From NCBI RefSeq assembly GCF_001543205.1, contig NZ_CP014162.1, forward strand, positions 496,001 to 560,000: DNA of 64,000 bases, given 5' to 3'. The notes beneath the pieces were generated by a model that saw nothing but the letters and a program-made list of their open reading frames with translations, had not been told where the DNA came from and searched no databases. The translations under genes were made by a program, and so were the position numbers. This document shows positions 26,472 through 35,712 of the stretch, piece after piece; position 1 is the first letter of the stretch; every line of letters begins with the position of its first letter. The stretch is from Aerococcus urinaeequi. GTDB lineage: Bacteria > Bacillota > Bacilli > Lactobacillales > Aerococcaceae.

Positions 26472-27440
26472 TTAGTCACCGTTGTAAATAGTTGGTACGA
26501 TCATGTAGTCAACCGTACGTAAAGCACCTAGGTCACGGCCACCTGCATATGAAATACTTGATTGTAAATCTTCTTGCATTTCACGCATTGTGTGCCATAA
26601 GCTACCACGGCTTTCGATCAACATCTTCTTACCTTCAACGTTTTTATAGATACCTTTTTGGAATTGAGATGCTGAACCAAAGTATTCTTTATAAGTTACA
26701 CCATCTTGCTCTACAGTTTCACCTGGTGATTCAACGTGGGCAGCTAATAATGAACCGACCATAACCATTGATGCACCGAAACGTACAGATTTCGCAATAT
26801 CACCGTTTGTACGGATACCACCATCAGCGATAATTGGTTTACGCGCTGCTTTAGCACATAATTTAATCGCTTGTAATTGCCAACCAGCAGTCCCAAAACC
26901 TGTTTTGATTTTAGTGATACATACACGACCAGGTCCAACCCCTACTTTAGTAGCGTCAGCGCCAGCGTTTTCTAAATCACGCACTGCTTCAGGTGTTGCC
27001 ACGTTACCAGCAATCACAAATGTTTCTGGAATCTGTTCTTTAATGTATTTAATCATATCGATAACAGTCTCTGAATGACCGTGCGCGATATCAATTGTCA
27101 TGTAGTCTACGCGTTCACCACTTGCTTTGATTTCATCGATGAAAGTATATTCTTCTGGTTTTACACCAACAGAAATTGACGCAAATAAACCTTCAGCATT
27201 CATATGCTTGATAAATGGCATACGTTTTTCTGGTTCAAAACGGTGCATAATATAGAAGTAACCTTTGCGGGCCAATTCTTCAGCTAACTCTTCATTTAAT
27301 ACAGTCTGCATGTTTGCTGGCACAACTGGTATATTAAATTCACGACCTCCAAATTCAATTGAAGTGTCTGCCTGGCTACGGCTTGTAATCACACATTTAG
27401 CAGGTATTAATTGGACTTGTTCATAATCAAAAGTTTCCAC
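26472..27440 (-). CDS. guaC: GMP reductase GuaC
   Basis: GuaC reductively deaminates GMP to IMP with NADPH, returning guanine nucleotides to the adenine branch. The 322-residue length and lack of CBS domains distinguish it from IMP dehydrogenase. The catalytic loop [19 protein letters not shown] holds C174, and the phosphate-site motif [17 protein letters not shown] is present. It is a single gene with a long (350 bp) upstream region carrying two candidate promoters and three PurBox-like motifs, which fits control by the PurR encoded at 48.5 kb. The start follows GGCGAGTTGAATTC with only a weak ribosome site. Confidence 0.93.
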   Translation of the reverse strand: METFDYEQVQLIPAKCVITSRSQADTSIEFGGREFNIPVVPANMQTVLNEELAEELARKGYFYIMHRFEPEKRMPFIKHMNAEGLFASISVGVKPEEYTFIDEIKASGERVDYMTIDIAHGHSETVIDMIKYIKEQIPETFVIAGNVATPEAVRDLENAGADATKVGVGPGRVCITKIKTGFGTAGWQLQAIKLCAKAARKPIIADGGIRTNGDIAKSVRFGASMVMVGSLLAAHVESPGETVEQDGVTYKEYFGSASQFQKGIYKNVEGKKMLIESRGSLWHTMREMQEDLQSSISYAGGRDLGALRTVDYMIVPTIYNGD

Positions 27441-27508
27441 GAATTCAACTCGCCTTTCTCTCTATCAATATCTTCAACAACAAAAGGTGTCCGTAAACAC
27501 CAATTCGT

Positions 27509-27537
27509 ATTCTACACACTTAATTTCTGAATTGCAA
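27509..27537 (-). promoter_or_regulatory. Proximal promoter of guaC
   Basis: TTGCAA (27532-27537), a 17-bp spacer and TAGAAT (27509-27514). Confidence 0.6.
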
Positions 27538-27542
27538 GTTTT

Positions 27543-27571
27543 ATTTATTCGTTTTTTTAGCGATTTGTCAA
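27543..27571 (-). promoter_or_regulatory. Distal promoter of guaC
   Basis: Consensus TTGACA (27566-27571), a 17-bp spacer and the weaker ATAAAT (27543-27548). Its start point would place the nearest PurBox about 85 bp upstream. Confidence 0.5.
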
Positions 27572-27614
27572 AATTTATCCAAACCAATGCATAAATTGAC
27601 TGGTTTTTTCACCA

Positions 27615-27710
27615 ATTAACGAACATTATCTTTTCTAATTAGCCCGAACATTACTAAATTAAAAACAAGCGGTTTTACCCTCGTAGAATTTATATTAAAA
27701 GACGAACTAT
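27615..27710 (+). promoter_or_regulatory. Three PurBox-like sites upstream of guaC
   Basis: Sites read on the plus strand: ATTAACGAACATT (27615-27627), TAGCCCGAACATT (27640-27652) and AAAGACGAACTAT (27698-27710). Against the PurBox consensus AWWWCCGAACWWT they match 12, 10 and 11 of 13 positions. The CGAAC cores of the first two are 25 bp apart. All point away from guaC. Confidence 0.6.
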
Positions 27711-27735
27711 TAATCTCAGAGAATTTTTATTTAAA

Positions 27736-27765
27736 CAAAAAAGAAACTAGCTTATCACTAGTCTC
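27736..27765 (-). terminator. Terminator after rbsK
   Basis: GAGACTAG pairs with CTAGTTTC (one wobble), followed by T6. Confidence 0.8.
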
Positions 27766-27789
27766 CCTCTTGCAAAGAAAAATCTACCT

Positions 27790-28686
27790 TTATACTTGCC
27801 AGCTATCATTAAATTCTTCATGCGTTTTTAAGGCATCAATCGTTGGCATCCCACCTTGGGCACCAAATTTTTGAACAGATAAAGAACCTGCAATTGAGGC
27901 AAATTGAATGGCGTCAGCTAAGCTATTACCTTTAGATAAGGCCACGGTAAAAGCACCTGAGAAGGTGTCGCCAGCACCCGTTGTATCCACTACATTCCCT
28001 TTAATCGCTGCCACATGGACAGCCTTTTCTCCATCATGGTAACGGACCCCGTCACCACCCATTGTAACCAATAACTGGGCTGGGTATTGGCCCAATAATG
28101 CATCCGTATCCAAATCACCAAACATCTCTTTAGCTTCTGTTTCATTTGGCAATAAATAGTCCACTTTCTCTAAATAGGCCTTGTCAATCTCAATAAAAGG
28201 CGCTGGATCATAAGTCACCTGAATGTCGTGCGCGTCTGCCAAATCGATTAAATATTGAATAGAAGGCATAGGGATTTCATTTTGAATCACAAAATAGGTA
28301 CAAGCTAACAAGTCCGCTTCCACTGATTTCAAGTAGTCAACGGTGACTTCTTGGTTAGCACCAGGCACATAAACGATGGCATTATCCCCTTCAAAAACGG
28401 TAATATGCGCTGAACCTGTTGTCGTATTTTCAATTGTTTTAACAGCTGTCACATCCACACCATTTCGCGCTAAATTTGCCTTAGTTTCTTGTCCAAATTG
28501 GTCGCCACCAACGCAACCAAACATTTGCACCTGTCCACCTAGTCTTGCTGCTGCTACCGCTTGGTTGGCCCCTTTACCACCAAAAGTTGTTTCAAAAGCT
28601 TGACCATAAACCGTTTCACCTTGCTTTGGCACACGGTTTGTCGTTACAACGAAATCTGTTGAAATACTACCAATTACACCGATCAT
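27790..28686 (-). CDS. rbsK: Ribokinase RbsK
   Basis: Ribokinase phosphorylates D-ribose with ATP to ribose 5-phosphate. The 298-residue PfkB-family protein has both signatures: GGKGANQAVAAARLGG (36-51) and DTTGAGDTFSGAF with the catalytic base D240. N-terminal GSISTDFVV is the sugar-binding strand. GAGGAGG lies about 8 nt before the ATG. No ribose transporter or pyranase gene is adjacent, so it may serve nucleoside salvage; its position next to guaC is suggestive but they have separate terminators. Confidence 0.92.
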   Translation of the reverse strand: MIGVIGSISTDFVVTTNRVPKQGETVYGQAFETTFGGKGANQAVAAARLGGQVQMFGCVGGDQFGQETKANLARNGVDVTAVKTIENTTTGSAHITVFEGDNAIVYVPGANQEVTVDYLKSVEADLLACTYFVIQNEIPMPSIQYLIDLADAHDIQVTYDPAPFIEIDKAYLEKVDYLLPNETEAKEMFGDLDTDALLGQYPAQLLVTMGGDGVRYHDGEKAVHVAAIKGNVVDTTGAGDTFSGAFTVALSKGNSLADAIQFASIAGSLSVQKFGAQGGMPTIDALKTHEEFNDSWQV

Positions 28687-28759
28687 TTAAAATTCCTCCT
28701 CATGTATCATTCTTACCTATATTATACGTTATTCATGTCAGCTAAACAGAATTTTTCCG

Positions 28760-28791
28760 AAAAAAAGAAGCCGTGCACTACACACGACTCC
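28760..28791 (-). terminator. Terminator after the LCP gene
   Basis: GGAGTCGTG pairs with CACGGCTTC (two wobbles), followed by T7 on the minus strand. Confidence 0.75.
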
Positions 28792-28809
28792 CATTTTACA
28801 AGCATAAAG

Positions 28810-29802
28810 CTATTCTAATTCTAAATGATCTCTAAGTTCTGCAGAGGTTTCTGAAATTTGCGATTCAGATAGGATATTGTAGTAAATACCTGTCGACATA
28901 TCGCCCGTACCTACTAAAGTAGTAGATTCAACATTTTCAGAATCAATTCGGTAGTTCAAGGCTAATTGGGTCATATCTGAAACAGTTAAGTCAGTAACCA
29001 CATTGGCTTGTACTGTGTCAAATAAGCTACCTAGAGACCCAATATTAGATACATCAGAATACTTGTCTAAGATGGCTAATAGGACTTGGCATTGACGGTC
29101 AGCACGACCATAGTCACCATCTGGATCATCGTAACGGTTACGGACATAAGCCAAAGCTTCAGCACCCGTTTCCAAGGTAATTTGACCTTCTGGGAAAGTA
29201 TATTCACCTTGAGAGAAAGTGAAGTCATTGTATAAGGATACCCCACCAATTGCATCGATGATGTTCATCATACCCGTCATATTCACTAAGGCATAGTAGT
29301 CAACCGGTACATTCAATAGGTTTTGAACTGCATTGATTGAACCAGATGCCCCACCGGCCATGGCATAAGCACCGTTAATCTTGAAATCAATACTTGAAAC
29401 ATAAGTATCACGTGGAATGGATACCATTTTAGCAGTTTGTGTATTCGGGTTAATGGTCACAAGAATCATCACATCGGTATTTTGTTCACCAGTCGTTCTT
29501 GTCCCCCCTGAGTCCATCCCCATGAGTAAAATAGAAATTGGTTCTTTATCCGAAACAGTCACTTCTTTTTCACGGACTTCTTCTACCGGTTCCGCACCAT
29601 CAGCGTCCGCAGGCTGATAAATAGCGTCTCCTGTTTGGTCAATTCGGTAGTATGAGTATGCAAGAATCCCGCCCCCAATAATTAAAAAGGCTAACAATAC
29701 CCAACCAAAACAACCCAATAATCCACGACGTTTCTTACGAGGACGCTCCTCATGATACGCTTCCCCTTGACTCCTACGATGGCGACTTTCTCTATTTGCC
29801 AT
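28810..29802 (-). CDS. LytR-CpsA-Psr (LCP) family glycopolymer ligase (copy 1)
   Basis: LCP enzymes move undecaprenyl-linked polymers such as capsule or teichoic acid onto peptidoglycan at the outer membrane face. The 330-residue protein has a basic cytoplasmic head, one membrane helix (about residues 29-51) and an LCP domain with SILLMGMDSG, TDVMILVTINP, MVSIPRDTYV, LNVPVDYYALVNM and the arginine-rich RNRYDDPDGDYGRADRQ. The ATG at 29802 is chosen because GGAGGAGG lies 6 nt upstream, not the in-frame TTG at 29820, which lies in that ribosome site. It follows a second LCP gene by 69 bp in the same direction. Confidence 0.92.
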   Translation of the reverse strand: MANRESRHRRSQGEAYHEERPRKKRRGLLGCFGWVLLAFLIIGGGILAYSYYRIDQTGDAIYQPADADGAEPVEEVREKEVTVSDKEPISILLMGMDSGGTRTTGEQNTDVMILVTINPNTQTAKMVSIPRDTYVSSIDFKINGAYAMAGGASGSINAVQNLLNVPVDYYALVNMTGMMNIIDAIGGVSLYNDFTFSQGEYTFPEGQITLETGAEALAYVRNRYDDPDGDYGRADRQCQVLLAILDKYSDVSNIGSLGSLFDTVQANVVTDLTVSDMTQLALNYRIDSENVESTTLVGTGDMSTGIYYNILSESQISETSAELRDHLELE

Positions 29803-29871
29803 ATAATCCCTCCTCCTCAAAGATAGATATATAAACTTTTACAAATTTTATGCTATTTATTATTCTATGAT

Positions 29872-31485
29872 TTATTCTGTAACGGTACTGTATTCAACAG
29901 GCATATCGGTCACTGGTTCTTCAAATGTAACCGGCGCTTCTGAAGTGTCAGGTGCTTCTTGACTCGTTTCCGGCACGATTTCTTCAGGTACTGTCATTGA
30001 TTCTGATGTTGCCGGTGCTTCATCACTATAAGTATCGCTATATGTATCTGTATAATCGGATGTTTCCGAATAAGTAGATGAATCGTAATATGTTCCCGTA
30101 TCTTCTTCCGTAGTTGGGTCACCGTATGTATCCAAGTCACTACTTGTATCCTCAGTCACAGTGCCACTTGGGTCAAAGCCAGCAGTAATCTGTTCTAGCA
30201 ATTCATCATCTAAAGTGGTTGGAATCGTTTGATCTTCATTTTCATCGATCAAGTCTGTGTTCCCTGTTGATTCTAAGTAGTCATTAATTGAATAACCAAA
30301 GATATATTTGACCAGTTCATTCAAATCTTCTCTTGAATATACCCCTGGTTGAATGGCCATCTCATCATCTGTTAAGACGCCATCCCAATTCAAGTCAGAC
30401 ACTGGGAAGTAGGTTGATTCCACCCCATACTCTACAGGATAAACGATGGCTGAATTGGTTGCTTCATAATCGATGTTGTCTTGCATGATGGATACATTTT
30501 CTAAACGCTCTAATTCTGGAATTAACATGTAGTAACCAAAATCTAGGTTTAGGTCAACATAGTCATCAAAGACTAATTTATTTAAATTATCCATGGCTGC
30601 TAAGTAATTTGACTGCAAGGCAAACATATTATCCACTGTAATATTTGTTTTAATATCATCACCTACGGCATCTAAGATGTCATTGTAATTGGTAATTGTT
30701 CCAAGTGAAATGACCTTATCTACTACCGCTTCGATTAATTGCTGTTGTCGTTTTTCACGGCCAATATCACCTTCAGGATCCGATTTACGCATCCGTACGT
30801 ATTGCATTGCTTCTATGCCAGATAAGGTACGTGTTTCGCCTTCTGTAAATGAAACGTCATTTTGAGTAAAAGTTAAGGTTGGCGTAATATCCACACCACC
30901 CAAGGCATCAATCACGTCCATAAACCCTTGCATATTGACATTCACATAATAATCAATTGGCATATCTAAATAGCGTTGTAGGGAGTTGATTGTCCCTTCA
31001 ATCCCATTATAATTCATATAAGCATGGTTTAATTTATCAAATTCATCCGTATCACTTTGGACCCCTAAGGCATCCCTTGGAATAGATACGACAGTTGATT
31101 CGTTGGTCTTTGGATTAATGGTGAAGACCATCATTACATCCGTCTGCGTCTCCTCAACATCCTCGTAATAAAGCGCCCCACTATCAAGGCCTGTTAGTAA
31201 AATAGTAATCGGTTCGCCATTTTTTAATTGGGCATCTGCATCACGAAGTTGCGCTGAATTCACATCCTCATAAATATCAGAACCGAATCCTGAAATATCA
31301 GCATATACTTTAAAAGCAATCGCACATATAACGACTACCACAGCCGCGGCACCTAAGATCCAATAGGTTTTCTTTTCTTTGGGTAACCATTTTGAGGATC
31401 TAAGAGCCTTTAAATTGAATGAATTCACTTTTTTATTATCGCGGCGACTAGGGGCTTGATTATTTTGATTATCTTGCTTTGTCAT
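29872..31485 (-). CDS. LCP-family protein with an EF-hand-like loop and acidic tail (copy 2)
   Basis: The 537-residue protein has a basic head, a membrane helix (about 41-60) and an LCP domain (about 92-310) with ILLTGLDSG, TDVMMVFTINP, VVSIPRDALG, MPIDYYVNVNM and RMRKSDPEGDIGREKRQ. It is longer than usual LCP proteins by about 200 residues. The extra part contains a perfect EF-hand calcium loop pattern, D364-x-N-x-D368-G-x-L371-x3-E375 (DLNWDGVLTDDE), then a Ser/Thr/Asp/Glu-rich tail from about 430 to the end. Calcium might tune its ligase activity; this is inference. AGAGGAG lies 5 nt before the ATG. Confidence 0.9.
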   Translation of the reverse strand: MTKQDNQNNQAPSRRDNKKVNSFNLKALRSSKWLPKEKKTYWILGAAAVVVVICAIAFKVYADISGFGSDIYEDVNSAQLRDADAQLKNGEPITILLTGLDSGALYYEDVEETQTDVMMVFTINPKTNESTVVSIPRDALGVQSDTDEFDKLNHAYMNYNGIEGTINSLQRYLDMPIDYYVNVNMQGFMDVIDALGGVDITPTLTFTQNDVSFTEGETRTLSGIEAMQYVRMRKSDPEGDIGREKRQQQLIEAVVDKVISLGTITNYNDILDAVGDDIKTNITVDNMFALQSNYLAAMDNLNKLVFDDYVDLNLDFGYYMLIPELERLENVSIMQDNIDYEATNSAIVYPVEYGVESTYFPVSDLNWDGVLTDDEMAIQPGVYSREDLNELVKYIFGYSINDYLESTGNTDLIDENEDQTIPTTLDDELLEQITAGFDPSGTVTEDTSSDLDTYGDPTTEEDTGTYYDSSTYSETSDYTDTYSDTYSDEAPATSESMTVPEEIVPETSQEAPDTSEAPVTFEEPVTDMPVEYSTVTE

Positions 31486-31584
31486 AAGCGCTCCTCTGGA
31501 GAATTATTAGGAAAATTGCTGGGTTTTCTTTGCTAAAAATATCTGGTTTATCTTGTGAAACTTAAGCAATCTATACCAATTTAC

Positions 31585-31593
31585 ATTATAGCA
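31585..31593 (-). promoter_or_regulatory. Extended -10 promoter of the LCP pair
   Basis: TG-C-TATAAT on the minus strand, about 95 bp before the start of LCP copy 2. Confidence 0.6.
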
Positions 31594-31646
31594 TAATGAA
31601 ATTTAACTTCATTTCAATTTAAATAATCTTAATAATTATTTATGTG

Positions 31647-31684
31647 AAAAAACCATTAAGTTTGCATGACCGCCCTTAATGGTT
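31647..31684 (-). terminator. Terminator after map
   Basis: Perfect 10-bp stem AACCATTAAG/CTTAATGGTT, followed by T4. Confidence 0.85.
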
Positions 31685-31696
31685 CCGTTATGGTAA

Positions 31697-32452
31697 TTAA
31701 TCTTTTTGTTGCGTTAAAATAATTGGACCATCTTCAGTGATGGCTAAGGTATGCTCGTACTGCGCTGAACGTCCGCCGTCAATTGTGCGGGCAGTCCAAC
31801 CGTTAGCGTCCATTTGTGATTGCCATTTACCGGTGTTGACCATTGGTTCAATAGTAATCGTCATGCCAGCACGTAAACGTTGTCCTTTTCCAGCTACACC
31901 AAAATGCGGTACAGATGGTCCTTCGTGCATAGTTGGTTGAATACCGTGACCCACGAACTCACGCACAACTGAAAAACCTTGGCTTTCAACATATGTTTGA
32001 ATTGCCGCACCGATATCTCCAATACGGTTACCAACACGTGCTTGCTCAATCCCTAATTCTAAGGCTTTCTTCGTTACGTCCATTAGTCGTTGACCCTCTT
32101 CATCCACTTGGCCAATACCGTATGTCCAGCAAGAATCAGCAAAATAGCCGTCTAATGATAAGACGGTATCGACACTGACGATATCGCCATCTTTTAAAGC
32201 ACGGTTAGGTGCTGGGAAGCCGTGACAAATTTCATCATTAATGGATACACATGTCACATACTCATAGCCTTCAAAGCCAACTTGTTCACGGATAGCGCCT
32301 GCTTCAGTAATTTTTTTATCAAAAAAGGCTTCAATTTCCATTGTGGTAACGCCTGGTACCATCATTGGACGCAATTGTTCATGGATACTTGCTAATAAAG
32401 CCCCTGCTTTTTTCATGCCTTCTATTTCACGGGCAGATTTTAATGTTATCAT
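31697..32452 (-). CDS. map: Methionine aminopeptidase, type I
   Basis: Map removes the initiator methionine from nascent proteins. The 251-residue type I enzyme shows all five metal ligands: D95, D106, H169, E202 and E233, plus H78 in ICHGFP. No N-terminal extension or insertion is present, as expected for bacterial type Ia. The start follows AAGGA at 9 nt. It is a single gene with its own terminator, unlike the ribosomal-protein operon setting seen in Bacillus. Confidence 0.95.
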   Translation of the reverse strand: MITLKSAREIEGMKKAGALLASIHEQLRPMMVPGVTTMEIEAFFDKKITEAGAIREQVGFEGYEYVTCVSINDEICHGFPAPNRALKDGDIVSVDTVLSLDGYFADSCWTYGIGQVDEEGQRLMDVTKKALELGIEQARVGNRIGDIGAAIQTYVESQGFSVVREFVGHGIQPTMHEGPSVPHFGVAGKGQRLRAGMTITIEPMVNTGKWQSQMDANGWTARTIDGGRSAQYEHTLAITEDGPIILTQQKD

Positions 32453-32595
32453 TCACTCTCGTCCTTCCTGTATATTCTGCTTTATTATACCTTAAAAGCC
32501 AGCGAAATAAAACGAATCCGACAGCCTTTACCAATTGTAACCGTTTTATTTTTTATAACTTTTAATGATAATCTTTGGCTTTTTCTTGACTAAAC

Positions 32596-32604
32596 TGGTA
32601 TGAT
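32596..32604 (+). promoter_or_regulatory. Extended -10 promoter of the GntR gene
   Basis: TG-G-TATGAT at 32596-32604, 85 bp before the start codon. Confidence 0.45.
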
Positions 32605-32688
32605 TAAGAAAGTAATAAAACGTTATTGCATATTTTTAAAAGCCAAATATGAAACGTATCTACCAATGACCTGAGCGAGGTGAATGGC

Positions 32689-33396
32689 ATGGGAAAAACG
32701 CAAAAATTAGAACAAGTTGCCTACTTACATATTAAAGATCAAATACTTAGTGAAAACTGGAAATCCGGTTTTCATATTGTTGAAGCCTTTATTTCTGAAG
32801 ATTTAGATATCAGTCGAAGCCCTATTCGTGCTGCTTTAAGTACCTTAGCAGATGAAGGCTTTGTAGATATGATTCCGTATCGCGGATTCTTCGTCGGAGA
32901 TAATGTGCCGAAAGTTGACTTCGTAGCCCACCGTTTACGCTATGAATTAATTATCAGTTACCGGATGTTGGATCAAATGATTAAACAAAAGGTTAAAGGT
33001 GAAAACTACAAGAATATTTTAGATGAGAAAGTACTAGCGGTACAGAATGCATATGAACACAAAAATTTTGATGACTTCTTTACAACTAGTGAAGCGTTGT
33101 TAAAAACAATTTTGGATATTGGTAAGCATGACTACCTAGTTAATGAAGCTTTAGAGTGTTCACATACTGTAATGACAGCTATTCTTGAGAAATACCATAC
33201 GGATGAACCAAAAGATTTCATTTTGGATATGTATCCTTTCATGATGTACCTCGGTGACTTAGTACGGTTGATTGTAGAAAACCGCTTCAATGATGCACGT
33301 GTCTTATTTGAAATCATTATCAACTATCTGAAAATGCAACTACCAAAAGAAACACAAGAAGCTTTTGAAAATATCGATACTTACCGTTTAGCTTGA
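32689..33396 (+). CDS. GntR-family transcriptional regulator (FadR/FCD-like)
   Basis: The 235-residue protein has an N-terminal winged helix-turn-helix of the GntR type (YLHIKDQILSENWKSG, then DISRSPIRAALSTLADEG and IPYRGFFV) and an all-helical C-terminal ligand domain of about 160 residues, as in the FadR group. The ATG at 32689 is preferred to GTG at 32680, because GAGG lies 8 nt upstream. The ligand and targets are unknown. The divergent neighbour is map, and the downstream flavodoxin has a separate transcript, so local context does not identify the regulon. Confidence 0.85.
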   Translation: MGKTQKLEQVAYLHIKDQILSENWKSGFHIVEAFISEDLDISRSPIRAALSTLADEGFVDMIPYRGFFVGDNVPKVDFVAHRLRYELIISYRMLDQMIKQKVKGENYKNILDEKVLAVQNAYEHKNFDDFFTTSEALLKTILDIGKHDYLVNEALECSHTVMTAILEKYHTDEPKDFILDMYPFMMYLGDLVRLIVENRFNDARVLFEIIINYLKMQLPKETQEAFENIDTYRLA

Positions 33397-33418
33397 TAAA
33401 GTGAATATCTAACGAATG

Positions 33419-33452
33419 AAAGCACTCTATGTCGTCAAAGAGTGCTTTTTTT
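33419..33452 (+). terminator. Terminator after the GntR gene
   Basis: Ten-bp stem AAAGCACTCT/AGAGTGCTTT, followed by T-run. Confidence 0.88.
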
Positions 33453-33502
33453 GCTATAATTTAATAAGAAATGAAAATTATAATTGAAAGGAGCGAACCA
33501 TA

Positions 33503-33958
33503 TTGCCAAAGGCACTAGTTACCTTTGCTTCTTTAACTGGAAACGATGAAGAAATAGCAAATATTATGACCAAATCCTTAGTTAATTTGGGCATAGATGC
33601 ACGTATGGTGGAATGCCAATCTGTGTATGCGACCGATTTTCTAGAAGAGGATATCTGCGTTGTCGTGACCTATACATACGGTGCTGCTGCAGACTTACCA
33701 GATGAAATTGTAGACCTATACGAAGAATTGTCGGACGTTGATTTAACAGGTAAGATTTTCGCGACCTTAGGTTCAGGCGAATATGATTACGAAGAATTCT
33801 GTAAATCTGTTGATGATTTTACCGAACAATTCAAACAAACCGGTGCTATCCAAGCTGGTGAAGCTGTAAAGATTGAGTTGTATCCTGAAGATGAGGATAT
33901 CCCTCTAATTGAACAACTTGCCCAGCAATGTGTAGATAGCTACCAACAACATCAATAA
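33503..33958 (+). CDS. Flavodoxin (short chain)
   Basis: Flavodoxins carry one or two electrons on FMN. The 151-residue protein starts ALVTFASLTGNDEEIANIM, the FMN phosphate-binding loop pattern T/S-x-T-G-N, followed by VVVTYTYGAAADLPDE (50s loop) and FATLGSGEYDYEEFCKSVD (90s loop with the stacking Tyr). The start is TTG at 33503-33505 with AAAGGAG about 9 nt upstream. It lies 27 bp upstream of the aminopeptidase gene and may share its transcript. The redox partner is unknown. Confidence 0.88.
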   Translation: MPKALVTFASLTGNDEEIANIMTKSLVNLGIDARMVECQSVYATDFLEEDICVVVTYTYGAAADLPDEIVDLYEELSDVDLTGKIFATLGSGEYDYEEFCKSVDDFTEQFKQTGAIQAGEAVKIELYPEDEDIPLIEQLAQQCVDSYQQHQ

Positions 33959-33985
33959 AAGCAATCTTAGGAGGACAATATTTAC

Positions 33986-35227
33986 ATGGAGAATTTTGAC
34001 CAATTATTAGACAAATATGCAAACCTATTAATCGAAAAAGGGATTAACGTACAAAAAGGCGACAATGTTATGATTTACATTGCCATCGACCAAGCACCCC
34101 TGGCCCACTTCTTAGCGAAACACGCTTATGAAAATGGCGCTCGCCGTGTACACTTTACTTGGAAAGATGACTACACTACCCGCTTAAACTACGAGTACCA
34201 AGCGACAGAAGATTTAGCGGAAGTTGCTGACTATACTGTAGCCCGCCAAGAAGATTTAATCTTAAACCAAAAAGTGTCACGCCTTTCAATCGTATCTGGT
34301 GACCCAGATTTACTAAGCGGTATTGATGCAAGTAAAATTGACACTGTTCAAACCAACCATGGTCAAAAATTAAAAGTTGTCCGTACTGCGACAATGAACG
34401 ATCAAGTTAAATGGACAGTTGCAGCAGCTGCTGACTACGGCTGGGCGAAGCACGTTTTCCCTGAATTAGCTGAAGATAAACAAGCAGCAACAGACGCATT
34501 ATGGGATGCCATCTTCAAAGCTAGTCGCGTATACGAAGCTGATCCAGTAGAAGCTTGGAACAAACACCGTGACTTGTTAGACGAAAAAGCACAAAAATTA
34601 AACGATAAACAATTCAAAAAATTACATTACACTGCACCTGGTACAGATTTAACATTAGGTTTACCTGAAGGTCACATCTGGGTATCTGCTCAAAGCTTTA
34701 ACCCTGATGGTTCACCATTTATTGCTAATATGCCAACGGAAGAAGTCTTCACAGCACCAGATACAAACGTGATGGATGGTTATGTGACTTCAACAAAACC
34801 ACTATCTTACGCGGGTTCTACAATTGAAGGCATCAAAGTAACTTTTGCAGACGGTAAAATTGTAGACGTTACAGCTGATAAAGGTGAGCAAATCATGAAA
34901 GATTTAGTCTTCAACAATGATGGTGCGCAAGGTTTAGGTGAAGTTGCCCTAGTGCCACATAAATCACCAATTTCTCAAAGTAACCTAACATTCTACAATA
35001 CCCTATTTGATGAGAATGCTTCAAACCACTTGGCAATCGGTGCTGCTTACCCAACTAACGTTAAAGGCGGAACTGACATGTCAGAAGAAGAATTACAGGC
35101 AGCAGGCGTTAACCGTAGCCATGTTCACGTTGACTTCATGATTGGATCAGCTGAGATGGATATCGATGGTATCGATGCCGATGGTAATGTATTTCCTATC
35201 TTCAGACAAGGCGAATGGGCTTTCTAA
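33986..35227 (+). CDS. Aminopeptidase, M29 family (AmpS/PepS type)
   Basis: M29 enzymes are cytosolic metallo-aminopeptidases with a two-metal site. The 413-residue protein has the family N-terminus (LLDKYANLLIEKGINVQKGD), the metal-site region LGEVALVPHKSPISQS, TLFDENASNHLAIG and the C-terminal RSHVHVDFMIGSAEMDIDG. AGGAGG precedes the ATG at 11 nt. It probably helps to recycle imported peptides and is cotranscribed with the small membrane protein that follows. Confidence 0.93.
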   Translation: MENFDQLLDKYANLLIEKGINVQKGDNVMIYIAIDQAPLAHFLAKHAYENGARRVHFTWKDDYTTRLNYEYQATEDLAEVADYTVARQEDLILNQKVSRLSIVSGDPDLLSGIDASKIDTVQTNHGQKLKVVRTATMNDQVKWTVAAAADYGWAKHVFPELAEDKQAATDALWDAIFKASRVYEADPVEAWNKHRDLLDEKAQKLNDKQFKKLHYTAPGTDLTLGLPEGHIWVSAQSFNPDGSPFIANMPTEEVFTAPDTNVMDGYVTSTKPLSYAGSTIEGIKVTFADGKIVDVTADKGEQIMKDLVFNNDGAQGLGEVALVPHKSPISQSNLTFYNTLFDENASNHLAIGAAYPTNVKGGTDMSEEELQAAGVNRSHVHVDFMIGSAEMDIDGIDADGNVFPIFRQGEWAF

Positions 35228-35274
35228 TTTTCTAACCGTCATTACTGTTATAAACAAGTTAAAGGAGGTTACTT

Positions 35275-35592
35275 ATGCCGCTTAATCCCAAAAATAATGA
35301 AAACGATCTAAATGAACTATATAATCGTTTAAAGAACATGGACCGAAAAAAAGTTGACGAAACCCTTGAATACCTAGATAAAGGTTCACCAAAATTAAAC
35401 TGGCTATATATCACCCTTGCCGTGGCCATTATTTTCCTTTTAATTTGGTTGATAATGATAATGAACCCGAATGCAGATGTGGCGCCAACGATCGATAGGT
35501 CTGAAGAAATCAATCTTCAAATCCATGATATGGAGTCCCGCATTAAATCACTAGAAGATCAAGTAGAAAACTTAGAAGAAGCAAATAACTAA
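35275..35592 (+). CDS. Small membrane protein with C-terminal coiled coil
   Basis: The 105-residue protein has a charged N-terminal half (about 1-40), one hydrophobic helix (LYITLAVAIIFLLIWLIMIM, about 44-63) and a C-terminal heptad-like segment rich in Glu, Ile and Leu (about 80-103) that could form a coiled coil. I do not recognise a family. GGAGG lies 6 nt before the ATG. It follows the aminopeptidase by 47 bp and is closed by a strong terminator, so it is probably expressed with it. Its function is unknown. Confidence 0.7.
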   Translation: MPLNPKNNENDLNELYNRLKNMDRKKVDETLEYLDKGSPKLNWLYITLAVAIIFLLIWLIMIMNPNADVAPTIDRSEEINLQIHDMESRIKSLEDQVENLEEANN

Positions 35593-35602
35593 TATGGATT
35601 AC

Positions 35603-35653
35603 AAAAAAGCTACCGGTCGACTAAATTACCTTAGTCCATCGGTAGCTTTTTTA
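35603..35653 (+). terminator. Terminator after the small membrane protein gene
   Basis: AAAAAGCTACCG pairs with CGGTAGCTTTTT and encloses an inner GACTAA/TTAGTC helix. Confidence 0.9.
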
Positions 35654-35712
35654 GTTTTTCTTTTCCTGTCATAATGGGTTTGGATACATAAAGATTACTT
35701 AGTCAAAATAAC

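Noticed and set aside
27441-27789. Purine riboswitch in front of guaC
   Set aside because: No conserved three-way junction sequence (the TATA..ATGG..TCTACC pattern) was found. A 5-bp GGTGT/ACACC hairpin is too weak to count as a terminator.
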